Shown here: positions 56,318 to 64,000 of the stretch, piece by piece
Numbering within the stretch: position 1 is the first letter of the stretch
How the letters are laid out: every line of letters starts with the position of its first letter
Source: Pseudomonadota bacterium
GTDB lineage: Bacteria > Pseudomonadota > Gammaproteobacteria > Burkholderiales > Usitatibacteraceae
Length of the DNA: 64,000 bases
Direction: 5' to 3'
Assembly (NCBI GenBank): GCA_029781595.1
Contig: JAKOWJ010000227.1
Coordinates: 25,497 to 89,496 of the forward strand
Position numbers and translations under genes: made by a program
The notes under the pieces: generated by a model
Seen by the model: the letters and a program-made list of their open reading frames with translations, nothing else
Database searches by the model: none
Told to the model about the DNA's origin: nothing

Positions 56318-57406
56318 GTGTCGAAATGTCGGTGGGCGCCGGCGCCGGCCGCCGGTCCGCCCGCCCCCATGACCGCGATCGCCCTGCCCTCTCCCCGCTC
56401 CAGCCCCCGGGCCTTCCTCGTCCTGGGCGCCCTGGCCTGGGCGGGCCTCTACGCGCTGCTCGTCCCCGCCTCGGAACTGGCGACCGCCGCGTTGCCCGTG
56501 GACCGGGAGAGCCCCGCCGGGCGGGCGCTGGCGTTCTTCCTCTACGACACCCCCAAGGTGCTGCTGCTGCTCACGGGCGTGGTCTTCGTGATGGGCATGG
56601 TCAACTCCTGGTTCACGCCGGAGCGCACGCGGGCGCTGCTCGCCGGCCGCCGCGAGGGCGCGGCCAACGTGATGGCGGCGAGCCTGGGCATCGTCACGCC
56701 CTTCTGCTCGTGCTCGGCGGTGCCGCTCTTCATCGGCTTCGTGCAGGCGGGCGTGCCGCTGGGCGTGACGTTCTCCTTCCTCATCGCGGCGCCCATGGTG
56801 AACGAGGTGGCCCTCGCGCTGCTGCTGGCGATGTTCGGCTGGCGCATCGCGCTGCTCTACCTCGGGCTGGGCCTGGCGGTGGCCATTGTGGCCGGCTGGG
56901 TGATCGGCCGCCTCGGGATGGAGCGCCACCTGGAGGACTGGGTGCGCGACATGCCGCGGCTGCGCGCCGAGGCGGGCGCGGACGGCCTCTCGCTCGCCGA
57001 CCGCGTGCAGGCGGGCCTCGCGAGCGTGCGCGAGATCGTCGGGCGCGTGTGGCCGTGGATCGTGGCGGGCATCGCCGTGGGCGCGGGGATCCACGGGTGG
57101 GTGCCCGAGGAATTCCTGGCCGGCATCATGGGGCGCGAGGCCTGGTGGTCCGTGCCGCTCGCCGTGCTGGTCGGCGTGCCGATGTACACGAACGCGGCCG
57201 GGATCATCCCCGTGGTGCAGGCGCTGCTCGCCAAGGGCGCGGCGCTGGGCACCGTGCTCGCGTTCATGATGAGCGTGATCGCGCTTTCGCTGCCGGAGAT
57301 GATCATCCTGCGCAAGGTGCTCAAGCCCCGTCTCATCGCCACTTTCGCCGGCGTGGTCGCGGCCGGCATCCTGGCCGTCGGTTTCGTGTTCAACGCGGTG
57401 CTCTGA
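56318..57406 (+). CDS. YraQ/ArsP-family permease (UPF0718, DUF318)
   Basis: A 362-residue inner-membrane protein with about eight to ten hydrophobic segments. The family signature [15 protein letters not shown] contains the paired cysteines, and a second motif is [12 protein letters not shown]. One characterised member, ArsP, exports trivalent organoarsenicals; others are linked to metals. The GTG at 56318 has GGAGGGG seven to eight bases upstream and is preferred over the ATG at 56369. It is divergent from pstS. A thioredoxin-fold gene follows after 30 bp, a common pairing for this family. Confidence 0.85.
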   Translation: MSKCRWAPAPAAGPPAPMTAIALPSPRSSPRAFLVLGALAWAGLYALLVPASELATAALPVDRESPAGRALAFFLYDTPKVLLLLTGVVFVMGMVNSWFTPERTRALLAGRREGAANVMAASLGIVTPFCSCSAVPLFIGFVQAGVPLGVTFSFLIAAPMVNEVALALLLAMFGWRIALLYLGLGLAVAIVAGWVIGRLGMERHLEDWVRDMPRLRAEAGADGLSLADRVQAGLASVREIVGRVWPWIVAGIAVGAGIHGWVPEEFLAGIMGREAWWSVPLAVLVGVPMYTNAAGIIPVVQALLAKGAALGTVLAFMMSVIALSLPEMIILRKVLKPRLIATFAGVVAAGILAVGFVFNAVL

Positions 57407-57436
57407 GCGCCGCTTCCCCTTTCCTGGAGGCAAGCC

Positions 57437-57721
57437 ATGCAAGTGAAGGTCCTGGGCACCGGATGCGCCAACTGCCGCAACACCGTCGCCGCGATCGAGC
57501 AGGTCGCGGCCGCGAAGGGCGTCGCGATCGACCTGGTGAAGGTCGAGGACATGAAGGACATCGTGGCCCACGGCGTCATGTCCACGCCCGGCGTGGTGAT
57601 CGACGGCACCGTGGTGCACGCGGGCGGGGTGCCCACGCGCGAGAAGATCGAGCAGTGGTTCGCGGCCCTGGCGCCTTCCGCCTGCTGTTGCGGTGGCGGC
57701 GCCGCCAAGAAGTGCTGCTGA
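57437..57721 (+). CDS. Small thioredoxin-fold protein with CxxC and Cys-rich C-terminus
   Basis: A 94-residue protein of the redox-active disulfide protein 2 type. The active-site motif is GTGCANCRN, and the cis-proline segment is MSTPGVVIDG. The tail SACCCGGGAAKKCC adds five cysteines, more than the core fold needs, and could bind metal or metalloid. ATG 57437 follows CTGGAGG. It probably serves the adjacent permease as thiol partner; this is inferred from the conserved gene pairing. Confidence 0.85.
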   Translation: MQVKVLGTGCANCRNTVAAIEQVAAAKGVAIDLVKVEDMKDIVAHGVMSTPGVVIDGTVVHAGGVPTREKIEQWFAALAPSACCCGGGAAKKCC

Positions 57722-57743
57722 CCGCGGCGGGAGTTCCCTCCCG

Positions 57744-58547
57744 ATGACGCGGGTCGTGGTGCGCGGCGCGGGCGACGTCGGCTCGGCCGTCGCCCACCGG
57801 CTCTTCGCGGCCGGCTACCGCGTGGTGCTCGTCGACGAGCCGCGGCCCGCCCACGCCCGGCGCGGCATGGCCTTCTGCGACGCGCTGCACGAGGGCACGA
57901 GCCGCCTGGCGGGCCTGCTCGGCAAGCGCGCGCGCACCCTGGCGGACCTCGCACCCATGCTCGACTGCCGGAAGGCGCTGCCGCTCACGGACGCGGCCGC
58001 CCGCGAGGTGCTCGACGCGCTCGAGCCCGAGGTGCTGGTGGACGCGCGCATGCGCAAGCACGAGCTGCCCGCGGCGCTGCGCGGCCAGGCCCCGTTCACC
58101 ATCGGGCTGGGTCCCAACTTCGTCGCTGGCGAGACGGTGGACGCTGCGATCGAGACAGCCTGGGGCGACGATCTCGGGCGCGTGGTGCGCGCCGGTCCCA
58201 CGAGGCCACTGGCGGGCGACCCGCGTGCGATCGCGGGCCACTCGCGCGACCGTTACGTGCGCGCACCCGTCGCCGGCGTCTTCCGGACCGCCCACGCCAT
58301 CGGGCAAGCGGTGGCACAGGGCGAACGGGTCGCCAGCCTGGAGGGCGGGGTCGTCCTCGCCTCGCCGCTGGATGGCGTCCTGCGCGGGCTCACGCACGAC
58401 GGCACGCGCGTTCGCGCGGGCGCCAAGGTGATCGAGGTGGATCCGGCGGGCGACTGCGCCGCCGCCTTCGGCCTCGGCGAGCGGCCACTGCGCATCGCCG
58501 AAGGCGTGCTCGAGGCGATACCCGAAAGGCTCAGGCCGCCGTCCTGA
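57744..58547 (+). CDS. YqeB/EF2563-type protein (selenium-dependent molybdenum hydroxylase maturation family)
   Basis: A 267-residue protein matching the C-terminal half of E. coli Yqe[28 protein letters not shown], then [24 protein letters not shown] and [18 protein letters not shown]. The N-terminus is Rossmann-like. The second half resembles a biotinyl/lipoyl-like beta-barrel. The family is tied to maturation of selenium-dependent molybdenum hydroxylases, but no xanthine dehydrogenase, selD or moco gene is in this window. ATG 57744, 22 bp after the thioredoxin-like gene. Its end overlaps convergent glmM by 17 bp. Confidence 0.78.
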   Translation: MTRVVVRGAGDVGSAVAHRLFAAGYRVVLVDEPRPAHARRGMAFCDALHEGTSRLAGLLGKRARTLADLAPMLDCRKALPLTDAAAREVLDALEPEVLVDARMRKHELPAALRGQAPFTIGLGPNFVAGETVDAAIETAWGDDLGRVVRAGPTRPLAGDPRAIAGHSRDRYVRAPVAGVFRTAHAIGQAVAQGERVASLEGGVVLASPLDGVLRGLTHDGTRVRAGAKVIEVDPAGDCAAAFGLGERPLRIAEGVLEAIPERLRPPS

Positions 58548-59889
58548 CGGCCGCGGCGATGGACTCCGCGAGCGACTTCACGCGCGCCGGGTCCTCGCCC
58601 TCCACCATCACGCGGATCACGGGTTCCGTGCCCGACGGACGCAGCAGCACGCGGCCGCGGCCCGCAAGCGCGCTCTCGGCCGCGGCCACCGCCTCGCGCA
58701 CCGCCGGCGCCGCCGTCACGTCCGCGCGCGCAGCCAGCCGCACGTTGGTGAGCACCTGCGGCAGAAGCGTGAGGTCGCGCGTGTAGTCCGCCAGCGTCTG
58801 CCCGGCCGCCACCAGGGCCTCGAGCACCTGCAGCGCGGAGATGATGGCGTCGCCCGTGGAGTGGCAGTCCAGGCACAGGATGTGGCCCGAGTTCTCTCCG
58901 CCACACTCCCAGCCCTTCTCGTGCAGGAGCTCGAGCACGTAGCGGTCGCCCACCGCGGCGCGCGCGAACGGGATTCCCAGCTCGCCCAGGCGCCGCTCGA
59001 GGGCGAAGTTGGTCATGAGCGTGCCGGCGATGCCCCCGCGCAGGCGCCCCGTCTCGTGGCGGTGGCGCGCGATGGCGTACAGGAGCTGGTCGCCGTCGAA
59101 GAGCCGGCCGTCGTGGTCGGCCATGGCGAGGCGGTCGCCGTCGCCGTCGAAGGCGATGCCGAAGTCGGCGCCGTGCTCGGCCACCGCGCGCGCGAGCGTG
59201 GCCGGGTGCGTGGCGCCGCAGCCGTGGTTGATGTTGGTCCCGTTGGGGTGCGCGCCGATGGCGACCACTTCCGCGCCCAGCTCCTGGAAGACGCGCGGCC
59301 CCAGCCGGTAGCAGGCGCCGTGCGCGCAGTCCACCACGAGCTTCAGGCCGCGCAGCGTGCGGTGCTTGGCGAAGGTGCCCTTGCAGAACTCGATGTAGCG
59401 CCCCTCGGCGTCGTGCACGCGCTCGGCCTTGCCCAGGTGCGCGGATTCGCGCGTGACCATCGGGTCGGCCAGCACCGCCTCGATGTCGCGCTCGACCGAG
59501 TCGGGGAGCTTGGCGCCCTCCGCCGAGAAGAACTTGATGCCGTTGTCCTCGAACGGATTGTGCGAGGCCGAGACCATGATGCCGGCGGACAGGCGCAGCG
59601 CGCGCGTGAGGAAGGCCACGCCGGGCGTGGGCATGGGGCCCACCAGGAGCGTGTCCACGCCCGCGGCGGACAGCCCCGACTCGAGCGCCGACTCCAGCAT
59701 GTAGCCGGAGATGCGCGTGTCCTTGCCGACGAGCACCGCGGGACGGTCGCGGTGCGGGGGCGCGACGTCCGCGCGCGAGAGCACCAGCCCCGCCGCGTAG
59801 CCCAGCCGCAGCACGAAGTCCGGCGTGATGGGCGACTCGCCCACGCGCCCGCGGATGCCGTCGGTGCCGAACCACTTCCTGCCGTTCAT
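58531..59889 (-). CDS. glmM: Phosphoglucosamine mutase
   Basis: A 452-residue enzyme converting glucosamine 6-phosphate to glucosamine 1-phosphate for UDP-GlcNAc, peptidoglycan and LPS synthesis. The phosphoserine loop is [13 protein letters not shown], the magnesium loop FDGDGDR, the sugar-specificity loop GGENSGH and the phosphate loop [15 protein letters not shown] 59889 overlaps the folP stop (ATGA). Confidence 0.96.
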   Translation of the reverse strand: MNGRKWFGTDGIRGRVGESPITPDFVLRLGYAAGLVLSRADVAPPHRDRPAVLVGKDTRISGYMLESALESGLSAAGVDTLLVGPMPTPGVAFLTRALRLSAGIMVSASHNPFEDNGIKFFSAEGAKLPDSVERDIEAVLADPMVTRESAHLGKAERVHDAEGRYIEFCKGTFAKHRTLRGLKLVVDCAHGACYRLGPRVFQELGAEVVAIGAHPNGTNINHGCGATHPATLARAVAEHGADFGIAFDGDGDRLAMADHDGRLFDGDQLLYAIARHRHETGRLRGGIAGTLMTNFALERRLGELGIPFARAAVGDRYVLELLHEKGWECGGENSGHILCLDCHSTGDAIISALQVLEALVAAGQTLADYTRDLTLLPQVLTNVRLAARADVTAAPAVREAVAAAESALAGRGRVLLRPSGTEPVIRVMVEGEDPARVKSLAESIAAAVRTAA

Positions 59890-60746
59890 CGCCTTTGCTC
59901 TCCCTGGCCGCCGCCCGCGGGCGCCGCGAGCGCCTGCAGCACCTTGAGCGCGTCCACCGTCTCGCGCACGTCGTGCACCCGCACGATCCGCGCGCCATTC
60001 TGGACCGCGAGCAGGGCGGCCGCAACGCTGCCGGCCGCGCGCTCGCCCACGGGCCGACCGGTGATCTCGCCGATCATGCGCTTGCGGGACAGGCCGGCCA
60101 CGACCGGATAGCCGAGCGCGGCCAGCCGGCCCAGGTGCGAGAGGAGCGCGGCGTTGTGCGCGAAGTCCTTGCCGAAGCCGAAGCCCGGGTCCAGGGCGAT
60201 GCGGTCGGGCGCGACGCCGGCGGCCTCGAGCGCGCGCGCGCGGCCCGCGAGGTAGTCCCGCACCTCGGCCACCACGTCCTCGTAGGCGGGATTGGCCTGC
60301 ATGGTCGCGGGCGTGCCCTTCATGTGCATCACGCAAAGTCCGGCATCCGCGCCGGCGACCGCCTCCACGGCACCCTCCGCGCGGAACCCGTTCACGTCGT
60401 TCACCATCGCGCAGCCCTCCGCGAGGGCGCGGCGCATGACCTCCGGCTTCATCGTGTCCACGGAAACCGCGACGCCCTCGCGCACCAGGGCGCGCAGCAC
60501 CGGCATCACGCGGCCCAGCTCCACTTCCAGCGGCACCGGCTCGGCGCCGGGGCGCGTGGATTCGCCCCCCACGTCCACGAGGTCCGCCCCGTCGGCCGCG
60601 AGCGCCACGCCGTGCGCGACGGCCCTCGCCTCGTCGAGGAAGCGCCCGCCGTCGGAGAACGAGTCGGCCGTGACGTTGAGTATGCCCATCACCCGCGGCG
60701 TGGCGAGGTCCAGGGCGCGCGCGCCGCAGCGCAGGATCGCGGCCAT
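59886..60746 (-). CDS. folP: Dihydropteroate synthase
   Basis: A 286-residue TIM-barrel enzyme joining pABA to dihydropterin pyrophosphate in folate synthesis; target of sulfonamides. Signatures are [14 protein letters not shown] and [12 protein letters not shown]. Further pterin-site residues lie in DPGFGFGK. The ATG at 60746 gives the usual length. Separated from ftsH by 52 bp with a hairpin terminator, but coupled to glmM. Confidence 0.95.
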   Translation of the reverse strand: MAAILRCGARALDLATPRVMGILNVTADSFSDGGRFLDEARAVAHGVALAADGADLVDVGGESTRPGAEPVPLEVELGRVMPVLRALVREGVAVSVDTMKPEVMRRALAEGCAMVNDVNGFRAEGAVEAVAGADAGLCVMHMKGTPATMQANPAYEDVVAEVRDYLAGRARALEAAGVAPDRIALDPGFGFGKDFAHNAALLSHLGRLAALGYPVVAGLSRKRMIGEITGRPVGERAAGSVAAALLAVQNGARIVRVHDVRETVDALKVLQALAAPAGGGQGEQRR

Positions 60747-60751
60747 CAAGT

Positions 60752-60776
60752 AAAACGGGGCGGCCGCAGCCGCCCC
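60752..60776 (-). terminator. Hairpin terminator between ftsH and folP
   Basis: On the minus strand GGGGCGG/CCGCCCC (arms 60770-60776 and 60757-60763) is followed by GTTTTA. The U-run is only four, so termination may be partial, leaving some read-through into folP-glmM. Confidence 0.55.
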
Positions 60777-60798
60777 GGGTGCCGTCCGTGCCCGGAGA

Positions 60799-62706
60799 TC
60801 AAGCCGACTCCGCGGGCGAGGTGCTCGCGGGCGGGCCGGCGGGCCGCGCGCCGCCATCGCCCGGCGGGTTGCTCGGGCGCGCCGCCACCGGCTTGGGCTC
60901 GCGCGGCGGGCGGCCGGACATGATGTCCTCGATCTGCTCGGCGTCGATCGTCTCCCACTCCAGGAGCGCCTTGGCCATCACCTCGACCTTGTCGCTGTTC
61001 TCCTCCAGCAGGCGCCGGGCGAGCGAGTACTGCTCGTCGATGATGCGGCGGATCTCCTTGTCGACCTTCTGCATCGTCTCGTCGGAGATGGCCTGGTGCG
61101 TCGTGACGGAGCGGCCGAGGAAGACCTCGCCCTCGTTCTCGCTGTAGACCATGGGGCCCAGCGTGTCGCTCATGCCCCACTCCGTGACCATGCGCCGCGC
61201 CATCTCGGTGGCGCGCTTGAAGTCGTTGGAGGCGCCGGTGGTCATCTGGTGCATGAACACCTCCTCGGCGATGCGGCCCCCGAAGAGCACGGCGATGTTG
61301 TTGAGCAGGTAGTCGCGGTTGTAGCTGTAGCGGTCCTGCTCGGGCAGCTGCACCGTGACGCCCAGCGCCCGGCCGCGCGGGATGATGGTCACCTTGTGCA
61401 CCGGGTCCGTGCCCGGCAGCAGGCGCGCGACGATGGCGTGGCCCGACTCGTGGTAGGCGGTGTTGCGGCGCTCCTCCTCGGGCATCACCATGGACTTGCG
61501 TTCCGTGCCCATGATGATCTTGTCCTTGGCGCGCTCGAAGTCCTCCATGTCCACCAGGCGCTTGGAGCCGCGCGCGGCGAACAGGGCCGCCTCGTTCACG
61601 AGGTTGGCGAGGTCCGCGCCCGAGAAGCCGGGGCAGCCGCGCGCGATGATGGAGGCGTCCACGTCCGGCGCGATGGGCACCTTGCGCATGTGCACGAGCA
61701 GGATCTGCTCGCGGCCGCGGATGTCCGGCAGCGGCACCACCACCTGGCGGTCGAAGCGGCCCGGGCGCATGAGCGCGGGGTCGAGCACGTCCGGGCGGTT
61801 GGTCGCGGCGATGACGATGACGCCCGAGTTGCCCTCGAAGCCGTCCATCTCCACCAGGAGCTGGTTGAGCGTCTGCTCGCGCTCGTCGTTGCCGCCGCCC
61901 AGGCCCGCGCCGCGCTGGCGGCCCACGGCGTCGATCTCGTCGATGAACACGATGCAGGGCGCGTTCTTCTTGGCCTGCTCGAACATGTCGCGCACGCGCG
62001 CCGCGCCCACGCCCACGAACATCTCGACGAAGTCGGAGCCGGAGATGGAGAAGAAGGGCACCTTGGCCTCGCCCGCGATGGCGCGCGCGAGGAGCGTCTT
62101 GCCCGTGCCGGGCGAGCCCACCATCAGCACGCCGCGCGGGATGCGCCCGCCGAGCTTCTGGAACTTGGAGGGGTCGCGCAGGAAGTCGACCAGCTCGCCC
62201 ACCTCCTCCTTGGCCTCGTCCACGCCCGCGACGTCGGCGAAGGTGACCTGGTTCTGGTTCTCGTCGAGCATGCGCGCCCGGCTCTTCCCGAAGGAAAACG
62301 CGCCGCCGCGCCCGCCGCCCTGCATCTGGCGCATGAAGAAGATCCACACGCCGATGAGCAGCAGCATCGGGAACCACGACACGAAGATGTTCATGAGGAG
62401 CGAGGGCTCCTCCTCGGGCTTGGCCTCGACCGTCACGCCGTTCTTCAGGAGGTCCGAGACCATCCAGGGATCCATGATCCCGGGCGTGTAGACCGTGTAG
62501 GTCTTGCCGTCCTTGTTGGTGGCCTTGAGCGTGCGGTTGCCGTCCATCTTCACGCGGACGATGCGCCCCTGCTTGGCCTCGTCCATGAACGCCGAGTAGT
62601 CCAGGACGCTGGCGCTCGTCTGGCGGTTGCCGACCTGCATGAAGACCATGGTCAGCACGACGCCGATGACGAGCCAGACCATGATGGTGCGAACGGTGTT
62701 GTTCAC
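60799..62706 (-). CDS. ftsH: ATP-dependent zinc metalloprotease FtsH
   Basis: A 635-residue inner-membrane AAA protease that degrades membrane proteins and regulators such as sigma-32 and LpxC. Membrane segments are at about residues 4-24 and 105-124. Walker A reads GSPGTGKT (commonly GPPGTGKT), Walker [12 protein letters not shown], the arginine-finger region RPGRFDRQ, and the zinc motif HESGH. The C-terminal ~35 residues are Pro/Ala-rich. The GTG at 62706 is used, with AAGGAA upstream. Upstream lies a 207-bp gap with candidate promoter elements and a repeat pair. Confidence 0.95.
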   Translation of the reverse strand: MNNTVRTIMVWLVIGVVLTMVFMQVGNRQTSASVLDYSAFMDEAKQGRIVRVKMDGNRTLKATNKDGKTYTVYTPGIMDPWMVSDLLKNGVTVEAKPEEEPSLLMNIFVSWFPMLLLIGVWIFFMRQMQGGGRGGAFSFGKSRARMLDENQNQVTFADVAGVDEAKEEVGELVDFLRDPSKFQKLGGRIPRGVLMVGSPGTGKTLLARAIAGEAKVPFFSISGSDFVEMFVGVGAARVRDMFEQAKKNAPCIVFIDEIDAVGRQRGAGLGGGNDEREQTLNQLLVEMDGFEGNSGVIVIAATNRPDVLDPALMRPGRFDRQVVVPLPDIRGREQILLVHMRKVPIAPDVDASIIARGCPGFSGADLANLVNEAALFAARGSKRLVDMEDFERAKDKIIMGTERKSMVMPEEERRNTAYHESGHAIVARLLPGTDPVHKVTIIPRGRALGVTVQLPEQDRYSYNRDYLLNNIAVLFGGRIAEEVFMHQMTTGASNDFKRATEMARRMVTEWGMSDTLGPMVYSENEGEVFLGRSVTTHQAISDETMQKVDKEIRRIIDEQYSLARRLLEENSDKVEVMAKALLEWETIDAEQIEDIMSGRPPREPKPVAARPSNPPGDGGARPAGPPASTSPAESA

Positions 62707-62759
62707 TCTTGCGGTTCCTTGGGAAAAGACCCCGTAATTCAGCGGGATAGGGGGAATCT

Positions 62760-62796
62760 ACTATAGCAAAGTTCGGGCGCCCGGCCGCGTTTCAAG
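62760..62796 (-). promoter_or_regulatory. Candidate ftsH promoter region
   Basis: On the minus strand CTTGAAA (62790-62796), 13 bases, then CCGAACTT (62769-62776) partly fits the heat-shock sigma-32 consensus (CTTGAAA, CCCCATNT). Separately, TATAGT (62760-62765) could be a sigma-70 -10 without a good -35. ftsH is heat-induced in many proteobacteria. Neither element is certain. Confidence 0.35.
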
Positions 62797-62828
62797 GGGC
62801 GCCGGGGCCCGGGGGGTATCGCCCGCCG

Positions 62829-62907
62829 GAAATCGGGGACGTTCCCCGATTTCGGCAGTGGCCCGGACGACCGTTCCGGCCCCGAAATCGGGGAACGTCC
62901 CCGATTT
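62829..62907. repeat. Inverted pair of 23-bp palindromic repeats (REP-like doublet)
   Basis: Two near-palindromes, AAATCGGGGA with a 3-base loop and TCCCCGATTT, occupy 62831-62852 (stem extended to 62829-62853) and 62885-62907. The second copy is the exact reverse complement of the first over 23 bases. The intervening ~32 bases contain CCGGACGACCGTTCCGG. The arrangement resembles REP/BIME-type doublets spread by RAYT transposases. It sits between rlmE and ftsH, seven bases downstream of the rlmE stop. Confidence 0.7.
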
Positions 62908-62913
62908 TCCGGG

Positions 62914-63540
62914 TCAGGGGTCCGAACGCGGGCCGCGGGCCAGCAAGTAGGCCTCCGCGCTCTCCCCCCGGGAGGCGCCGGGCTTCCTCGTCACCACCTT
63001 ATCGAAAGCGGCGCGCAGGGACTTGAGGAATTCCTCGTGGCCGGCCCCCTGGAACACCTTGACCAGGAAGGCGCCGCCCGGTTTCAGGTGGGCCAGGGCG
63101 AAGTCCCGGGCGAGCTCCGCCAGGTCCATCGCCCGGGCCTGGTCGGAGACGGCGATTCCCGACAGGTTGGGCGCCATGTCGGAGAGCACCAGGTCGGCCC
63201 GGGCGCCCGCCAGGGCGCCTTCGACCGCCGCCAGCCCCTCGTCCGTCGCGAAGTCGCCCTGGAGGAAGGTGGCGCCCGGCACCGGCGCCATGGGCAGCAG
63301 GTCGATGGCCACCACGCGGCCGCGCGGCCCGGCGCGCTTCACGGCGACCTGCGTCCAGCCGCCCGGGGCGGCGCCCAGGTCCACGACCACCGCGCCGGGG
63401 CCGAGCAGCCGGTCCCGGTCGTCGATCTCGATGAGCTTGAAGGCCGCGCGCGAGCGCCAGCCCTCGCGGCGGGCGCGCTGCACGTAGGGGTCGTTCACGT
63501 GGCGCCGGAGCCACTGCTTGCTGGAGGCCGATCGGGCCAT
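62914..63540 (-). CDS. rlmE: 23S rRNA (uridine-2'-O-)-methyltransferase RlmE (FtsJ)
   Basis: A 208-residue SAM-dependent enzyme that methylates U2552 of 23S rRNA late in 50S assembly. The SAM site is VVDLGAAPGGWTQVA. The K-D-K-E tetrad can be placed at K in AAFKLIE, D in LSDMAPN, K in FLVKVFQG and E in SAEAYLLA. The ATG at 63540 begins MARSASSKQWLRRHV; an upstream in-frame start at 63591 overlaps the yhbY start and is unlikely. Confidence 0.95.
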   Translation of the reverse strand: MARSASSKQWLRRHVNDPYVQRARREGWRSRAAFKLIEIDDRDRLLGPGAVVVDLGAAPGGWTQVAVKRAGPRGRVVAIDLLPMAPVPGATFLQGDFATDEGLAAVEGALAGARADLVLSDMAPNLSGIAVSDQARAMDLAELARDFALAHLKPGGAFLVKVFQGAGHEEFLKSLRAAFDKVVTRKPGASRGESAEAYLLARGPRSDP

Positions 63541-63572
63541 CGTGGGGGGAAGGGCGTGCGGGGGGCGACGGT

Positions 63573-63578
63573 TATAAT
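63573..63578 (+). promoter_or_regulatory. Candidate -10 of yhbY, close to the start codon
   Basis: A perfect TATAAT ends six bases before the yhbY ATG. If used, transcription would begin at or next to the A of the ATG, giving a leaderless message. No -35-like hexamer is apparent at 16-18 bp. Confidence 0.4.
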
Positions 63579-63584
63579 CCTGCC

Positions 63585-64000
63585 ATGCCACCGCTCTCCC
63601 CGTCGCGCCGCAGCGAACTGCGCGCCCGCGCCCACGCCCTGCGGCCCGTGGTGCTCATCGGCGACAAGGGCCTCACCGACGCGGTCGTCTCCGAGGTCGA
63701 CCGGGCGTTGGCCGCCCACGAGCTCATCAAGGTGCGGGCCACCAGCGGCGACCGCGAGCAGCGCGCGCAGTGGATGGCGGCGCTCTGCGAGCGCACCGGC
63801 GCCGAGCCGGTGCAGGAGATCGGCCGAATGCTGGTGCTGTGGCGAGAGGCGCCCGCCGAGGAGGCCCCGCCCGCCCCGGCGCCCAAGGCCCGCAGCCGCC
63901 GACCCGCCGGCAAGCCATCCCCGGCCGCCCGGGGCACGCGCTCGCCGAAGGAGCCGGCGCGCCCGCCCCGTGGAAAGCCGTTCGCCAAGCCGCCGCGCGG
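63585..64000 (+). CDS. yhbY: YhbY-family CRM-domain RNA-binding protein, 3'-truncated by window edge
   Basis: At least 138 residues; the frame is open to the window end. Residues 1-95 form the CRM (KOW/IF3-C-like) domain that associates with pre-50S ribosomes: SELRARAHALRPVVLIGDKGLT, the basic loop IKVRATSGDREQR, and EIGRMLVLWRE. The tail after residue 100 is Lys/Arg/Pro/Ala-rich and likely disordered, an extension absent from the ~97-residue E. coli protein. Divergent from rlmE with 44 bp between the starts, the usual neighbour arrangement. Confidence 0.92.
   Translation, partial: MPPLSPSRRSELRARAHALRPVVLIGDKGLTDAVVSEVDRALAAHELIKVRATSGDREQRAQWMAALCERTGAEPVQEIGRMLVLWREAPAEEAPPAPAPKARSRRPAGKPSPAARGTRSPKEPARPPRGKPFAKPPR

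Noticed and set aside
55112..57619. 835-codon minus-strand open frame across pstS and the permease
   Set aside because: Arg/His/Gly-rich shadow translation; pstS and the permease explain the same DNA with strong motifs.

Overview
The window is a high-GC (by eye near 70%) Gram-negative chromosome segment, most likely from a betaproteobacterium. The evidence is the 14-gene nuoA-N operon preceded by tpiA-secG-tRNA-Leu(GAG), the yhbY/rlmE-ftsH-folP-glmM block, a GTP-type PEP carboxykinase and a QseB/PmrA-like two-component pair. Genes are densely packed, with many ATGA/GTGA stop-start overlaps. No gene-free stretch exceeds about 230 bp. No insertion sequence, prophage, rRNA or CRISPR array was seen.

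Layout. 1-4348 (+): 3' part of pckG, then a fold-type III PLP enzyme, a RidA protein and an M20 peptidase that look like a small D-hydroxyamino-acid catabolic operon. 4345-9834: secreted proteins, a coiled-coil zinc-ribbon membrane protein, an aldo/keto reductase and a PhoX-like phosphatase gene broken by one in-frame TAA. 9923-16380 (-): diguanylate cyclase, RidA, threonine dehydratase, a PAS hybrid histidine kinase and D-amino acid dehydrogenase. 16506-28157 (+): Nudix protein, MFS and EamA transporters, methyltransferase, pgi, a degenerate hybrid kinase, a two-component pair, a DegP protease with a PmrA-box-like element upstream, and a secreted protein. 28154-31082 (-): HAD phosphatase, glpD and a Nudix hydrolase. 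31086-45981 (-): the complete nuo operon, with an extra cupin gene inserted between nuoD and nuoE. 46122-47372 (-): tRNA-Leu, secG, tpiA.

47520-52376 (+) holds two modules. The first is an arsenic operon (arsR, ArsI-type lyase, arsC, acr3) driven by a consensus, nearly leaderless promoter. The second is a tightly overlapping trio of PlcP/LpxH-like phosphoesterase, GT4 glycosyltransferase and diacylglycerol kinase. This trio resembles phosphate-starvation lipid-remodelling cassettes and sits next to pstSCAB (52397-56184, -), which has a clear Pho box. 56318-58547 (+) carries a YraQ/ArsP-type permease, a thioredoxin-fold protein with a Cys-rich tail, and a YqeB-type protein. 58531-63540 (-) is glmM, folP, ftsH and rlmE, followed by divergent yhbY, which runs off the window.

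Themes: each of two RidA genes lies beside a probable PLP dehydratase, whose reactive enamine products RidA clears. Phosphate economy links pst, the lipid trio and perhaps the broken phoX. Arsenic handling links the ars operon with the YraQ-type permease. Function calls rest on motif reading alone; no database search was run.
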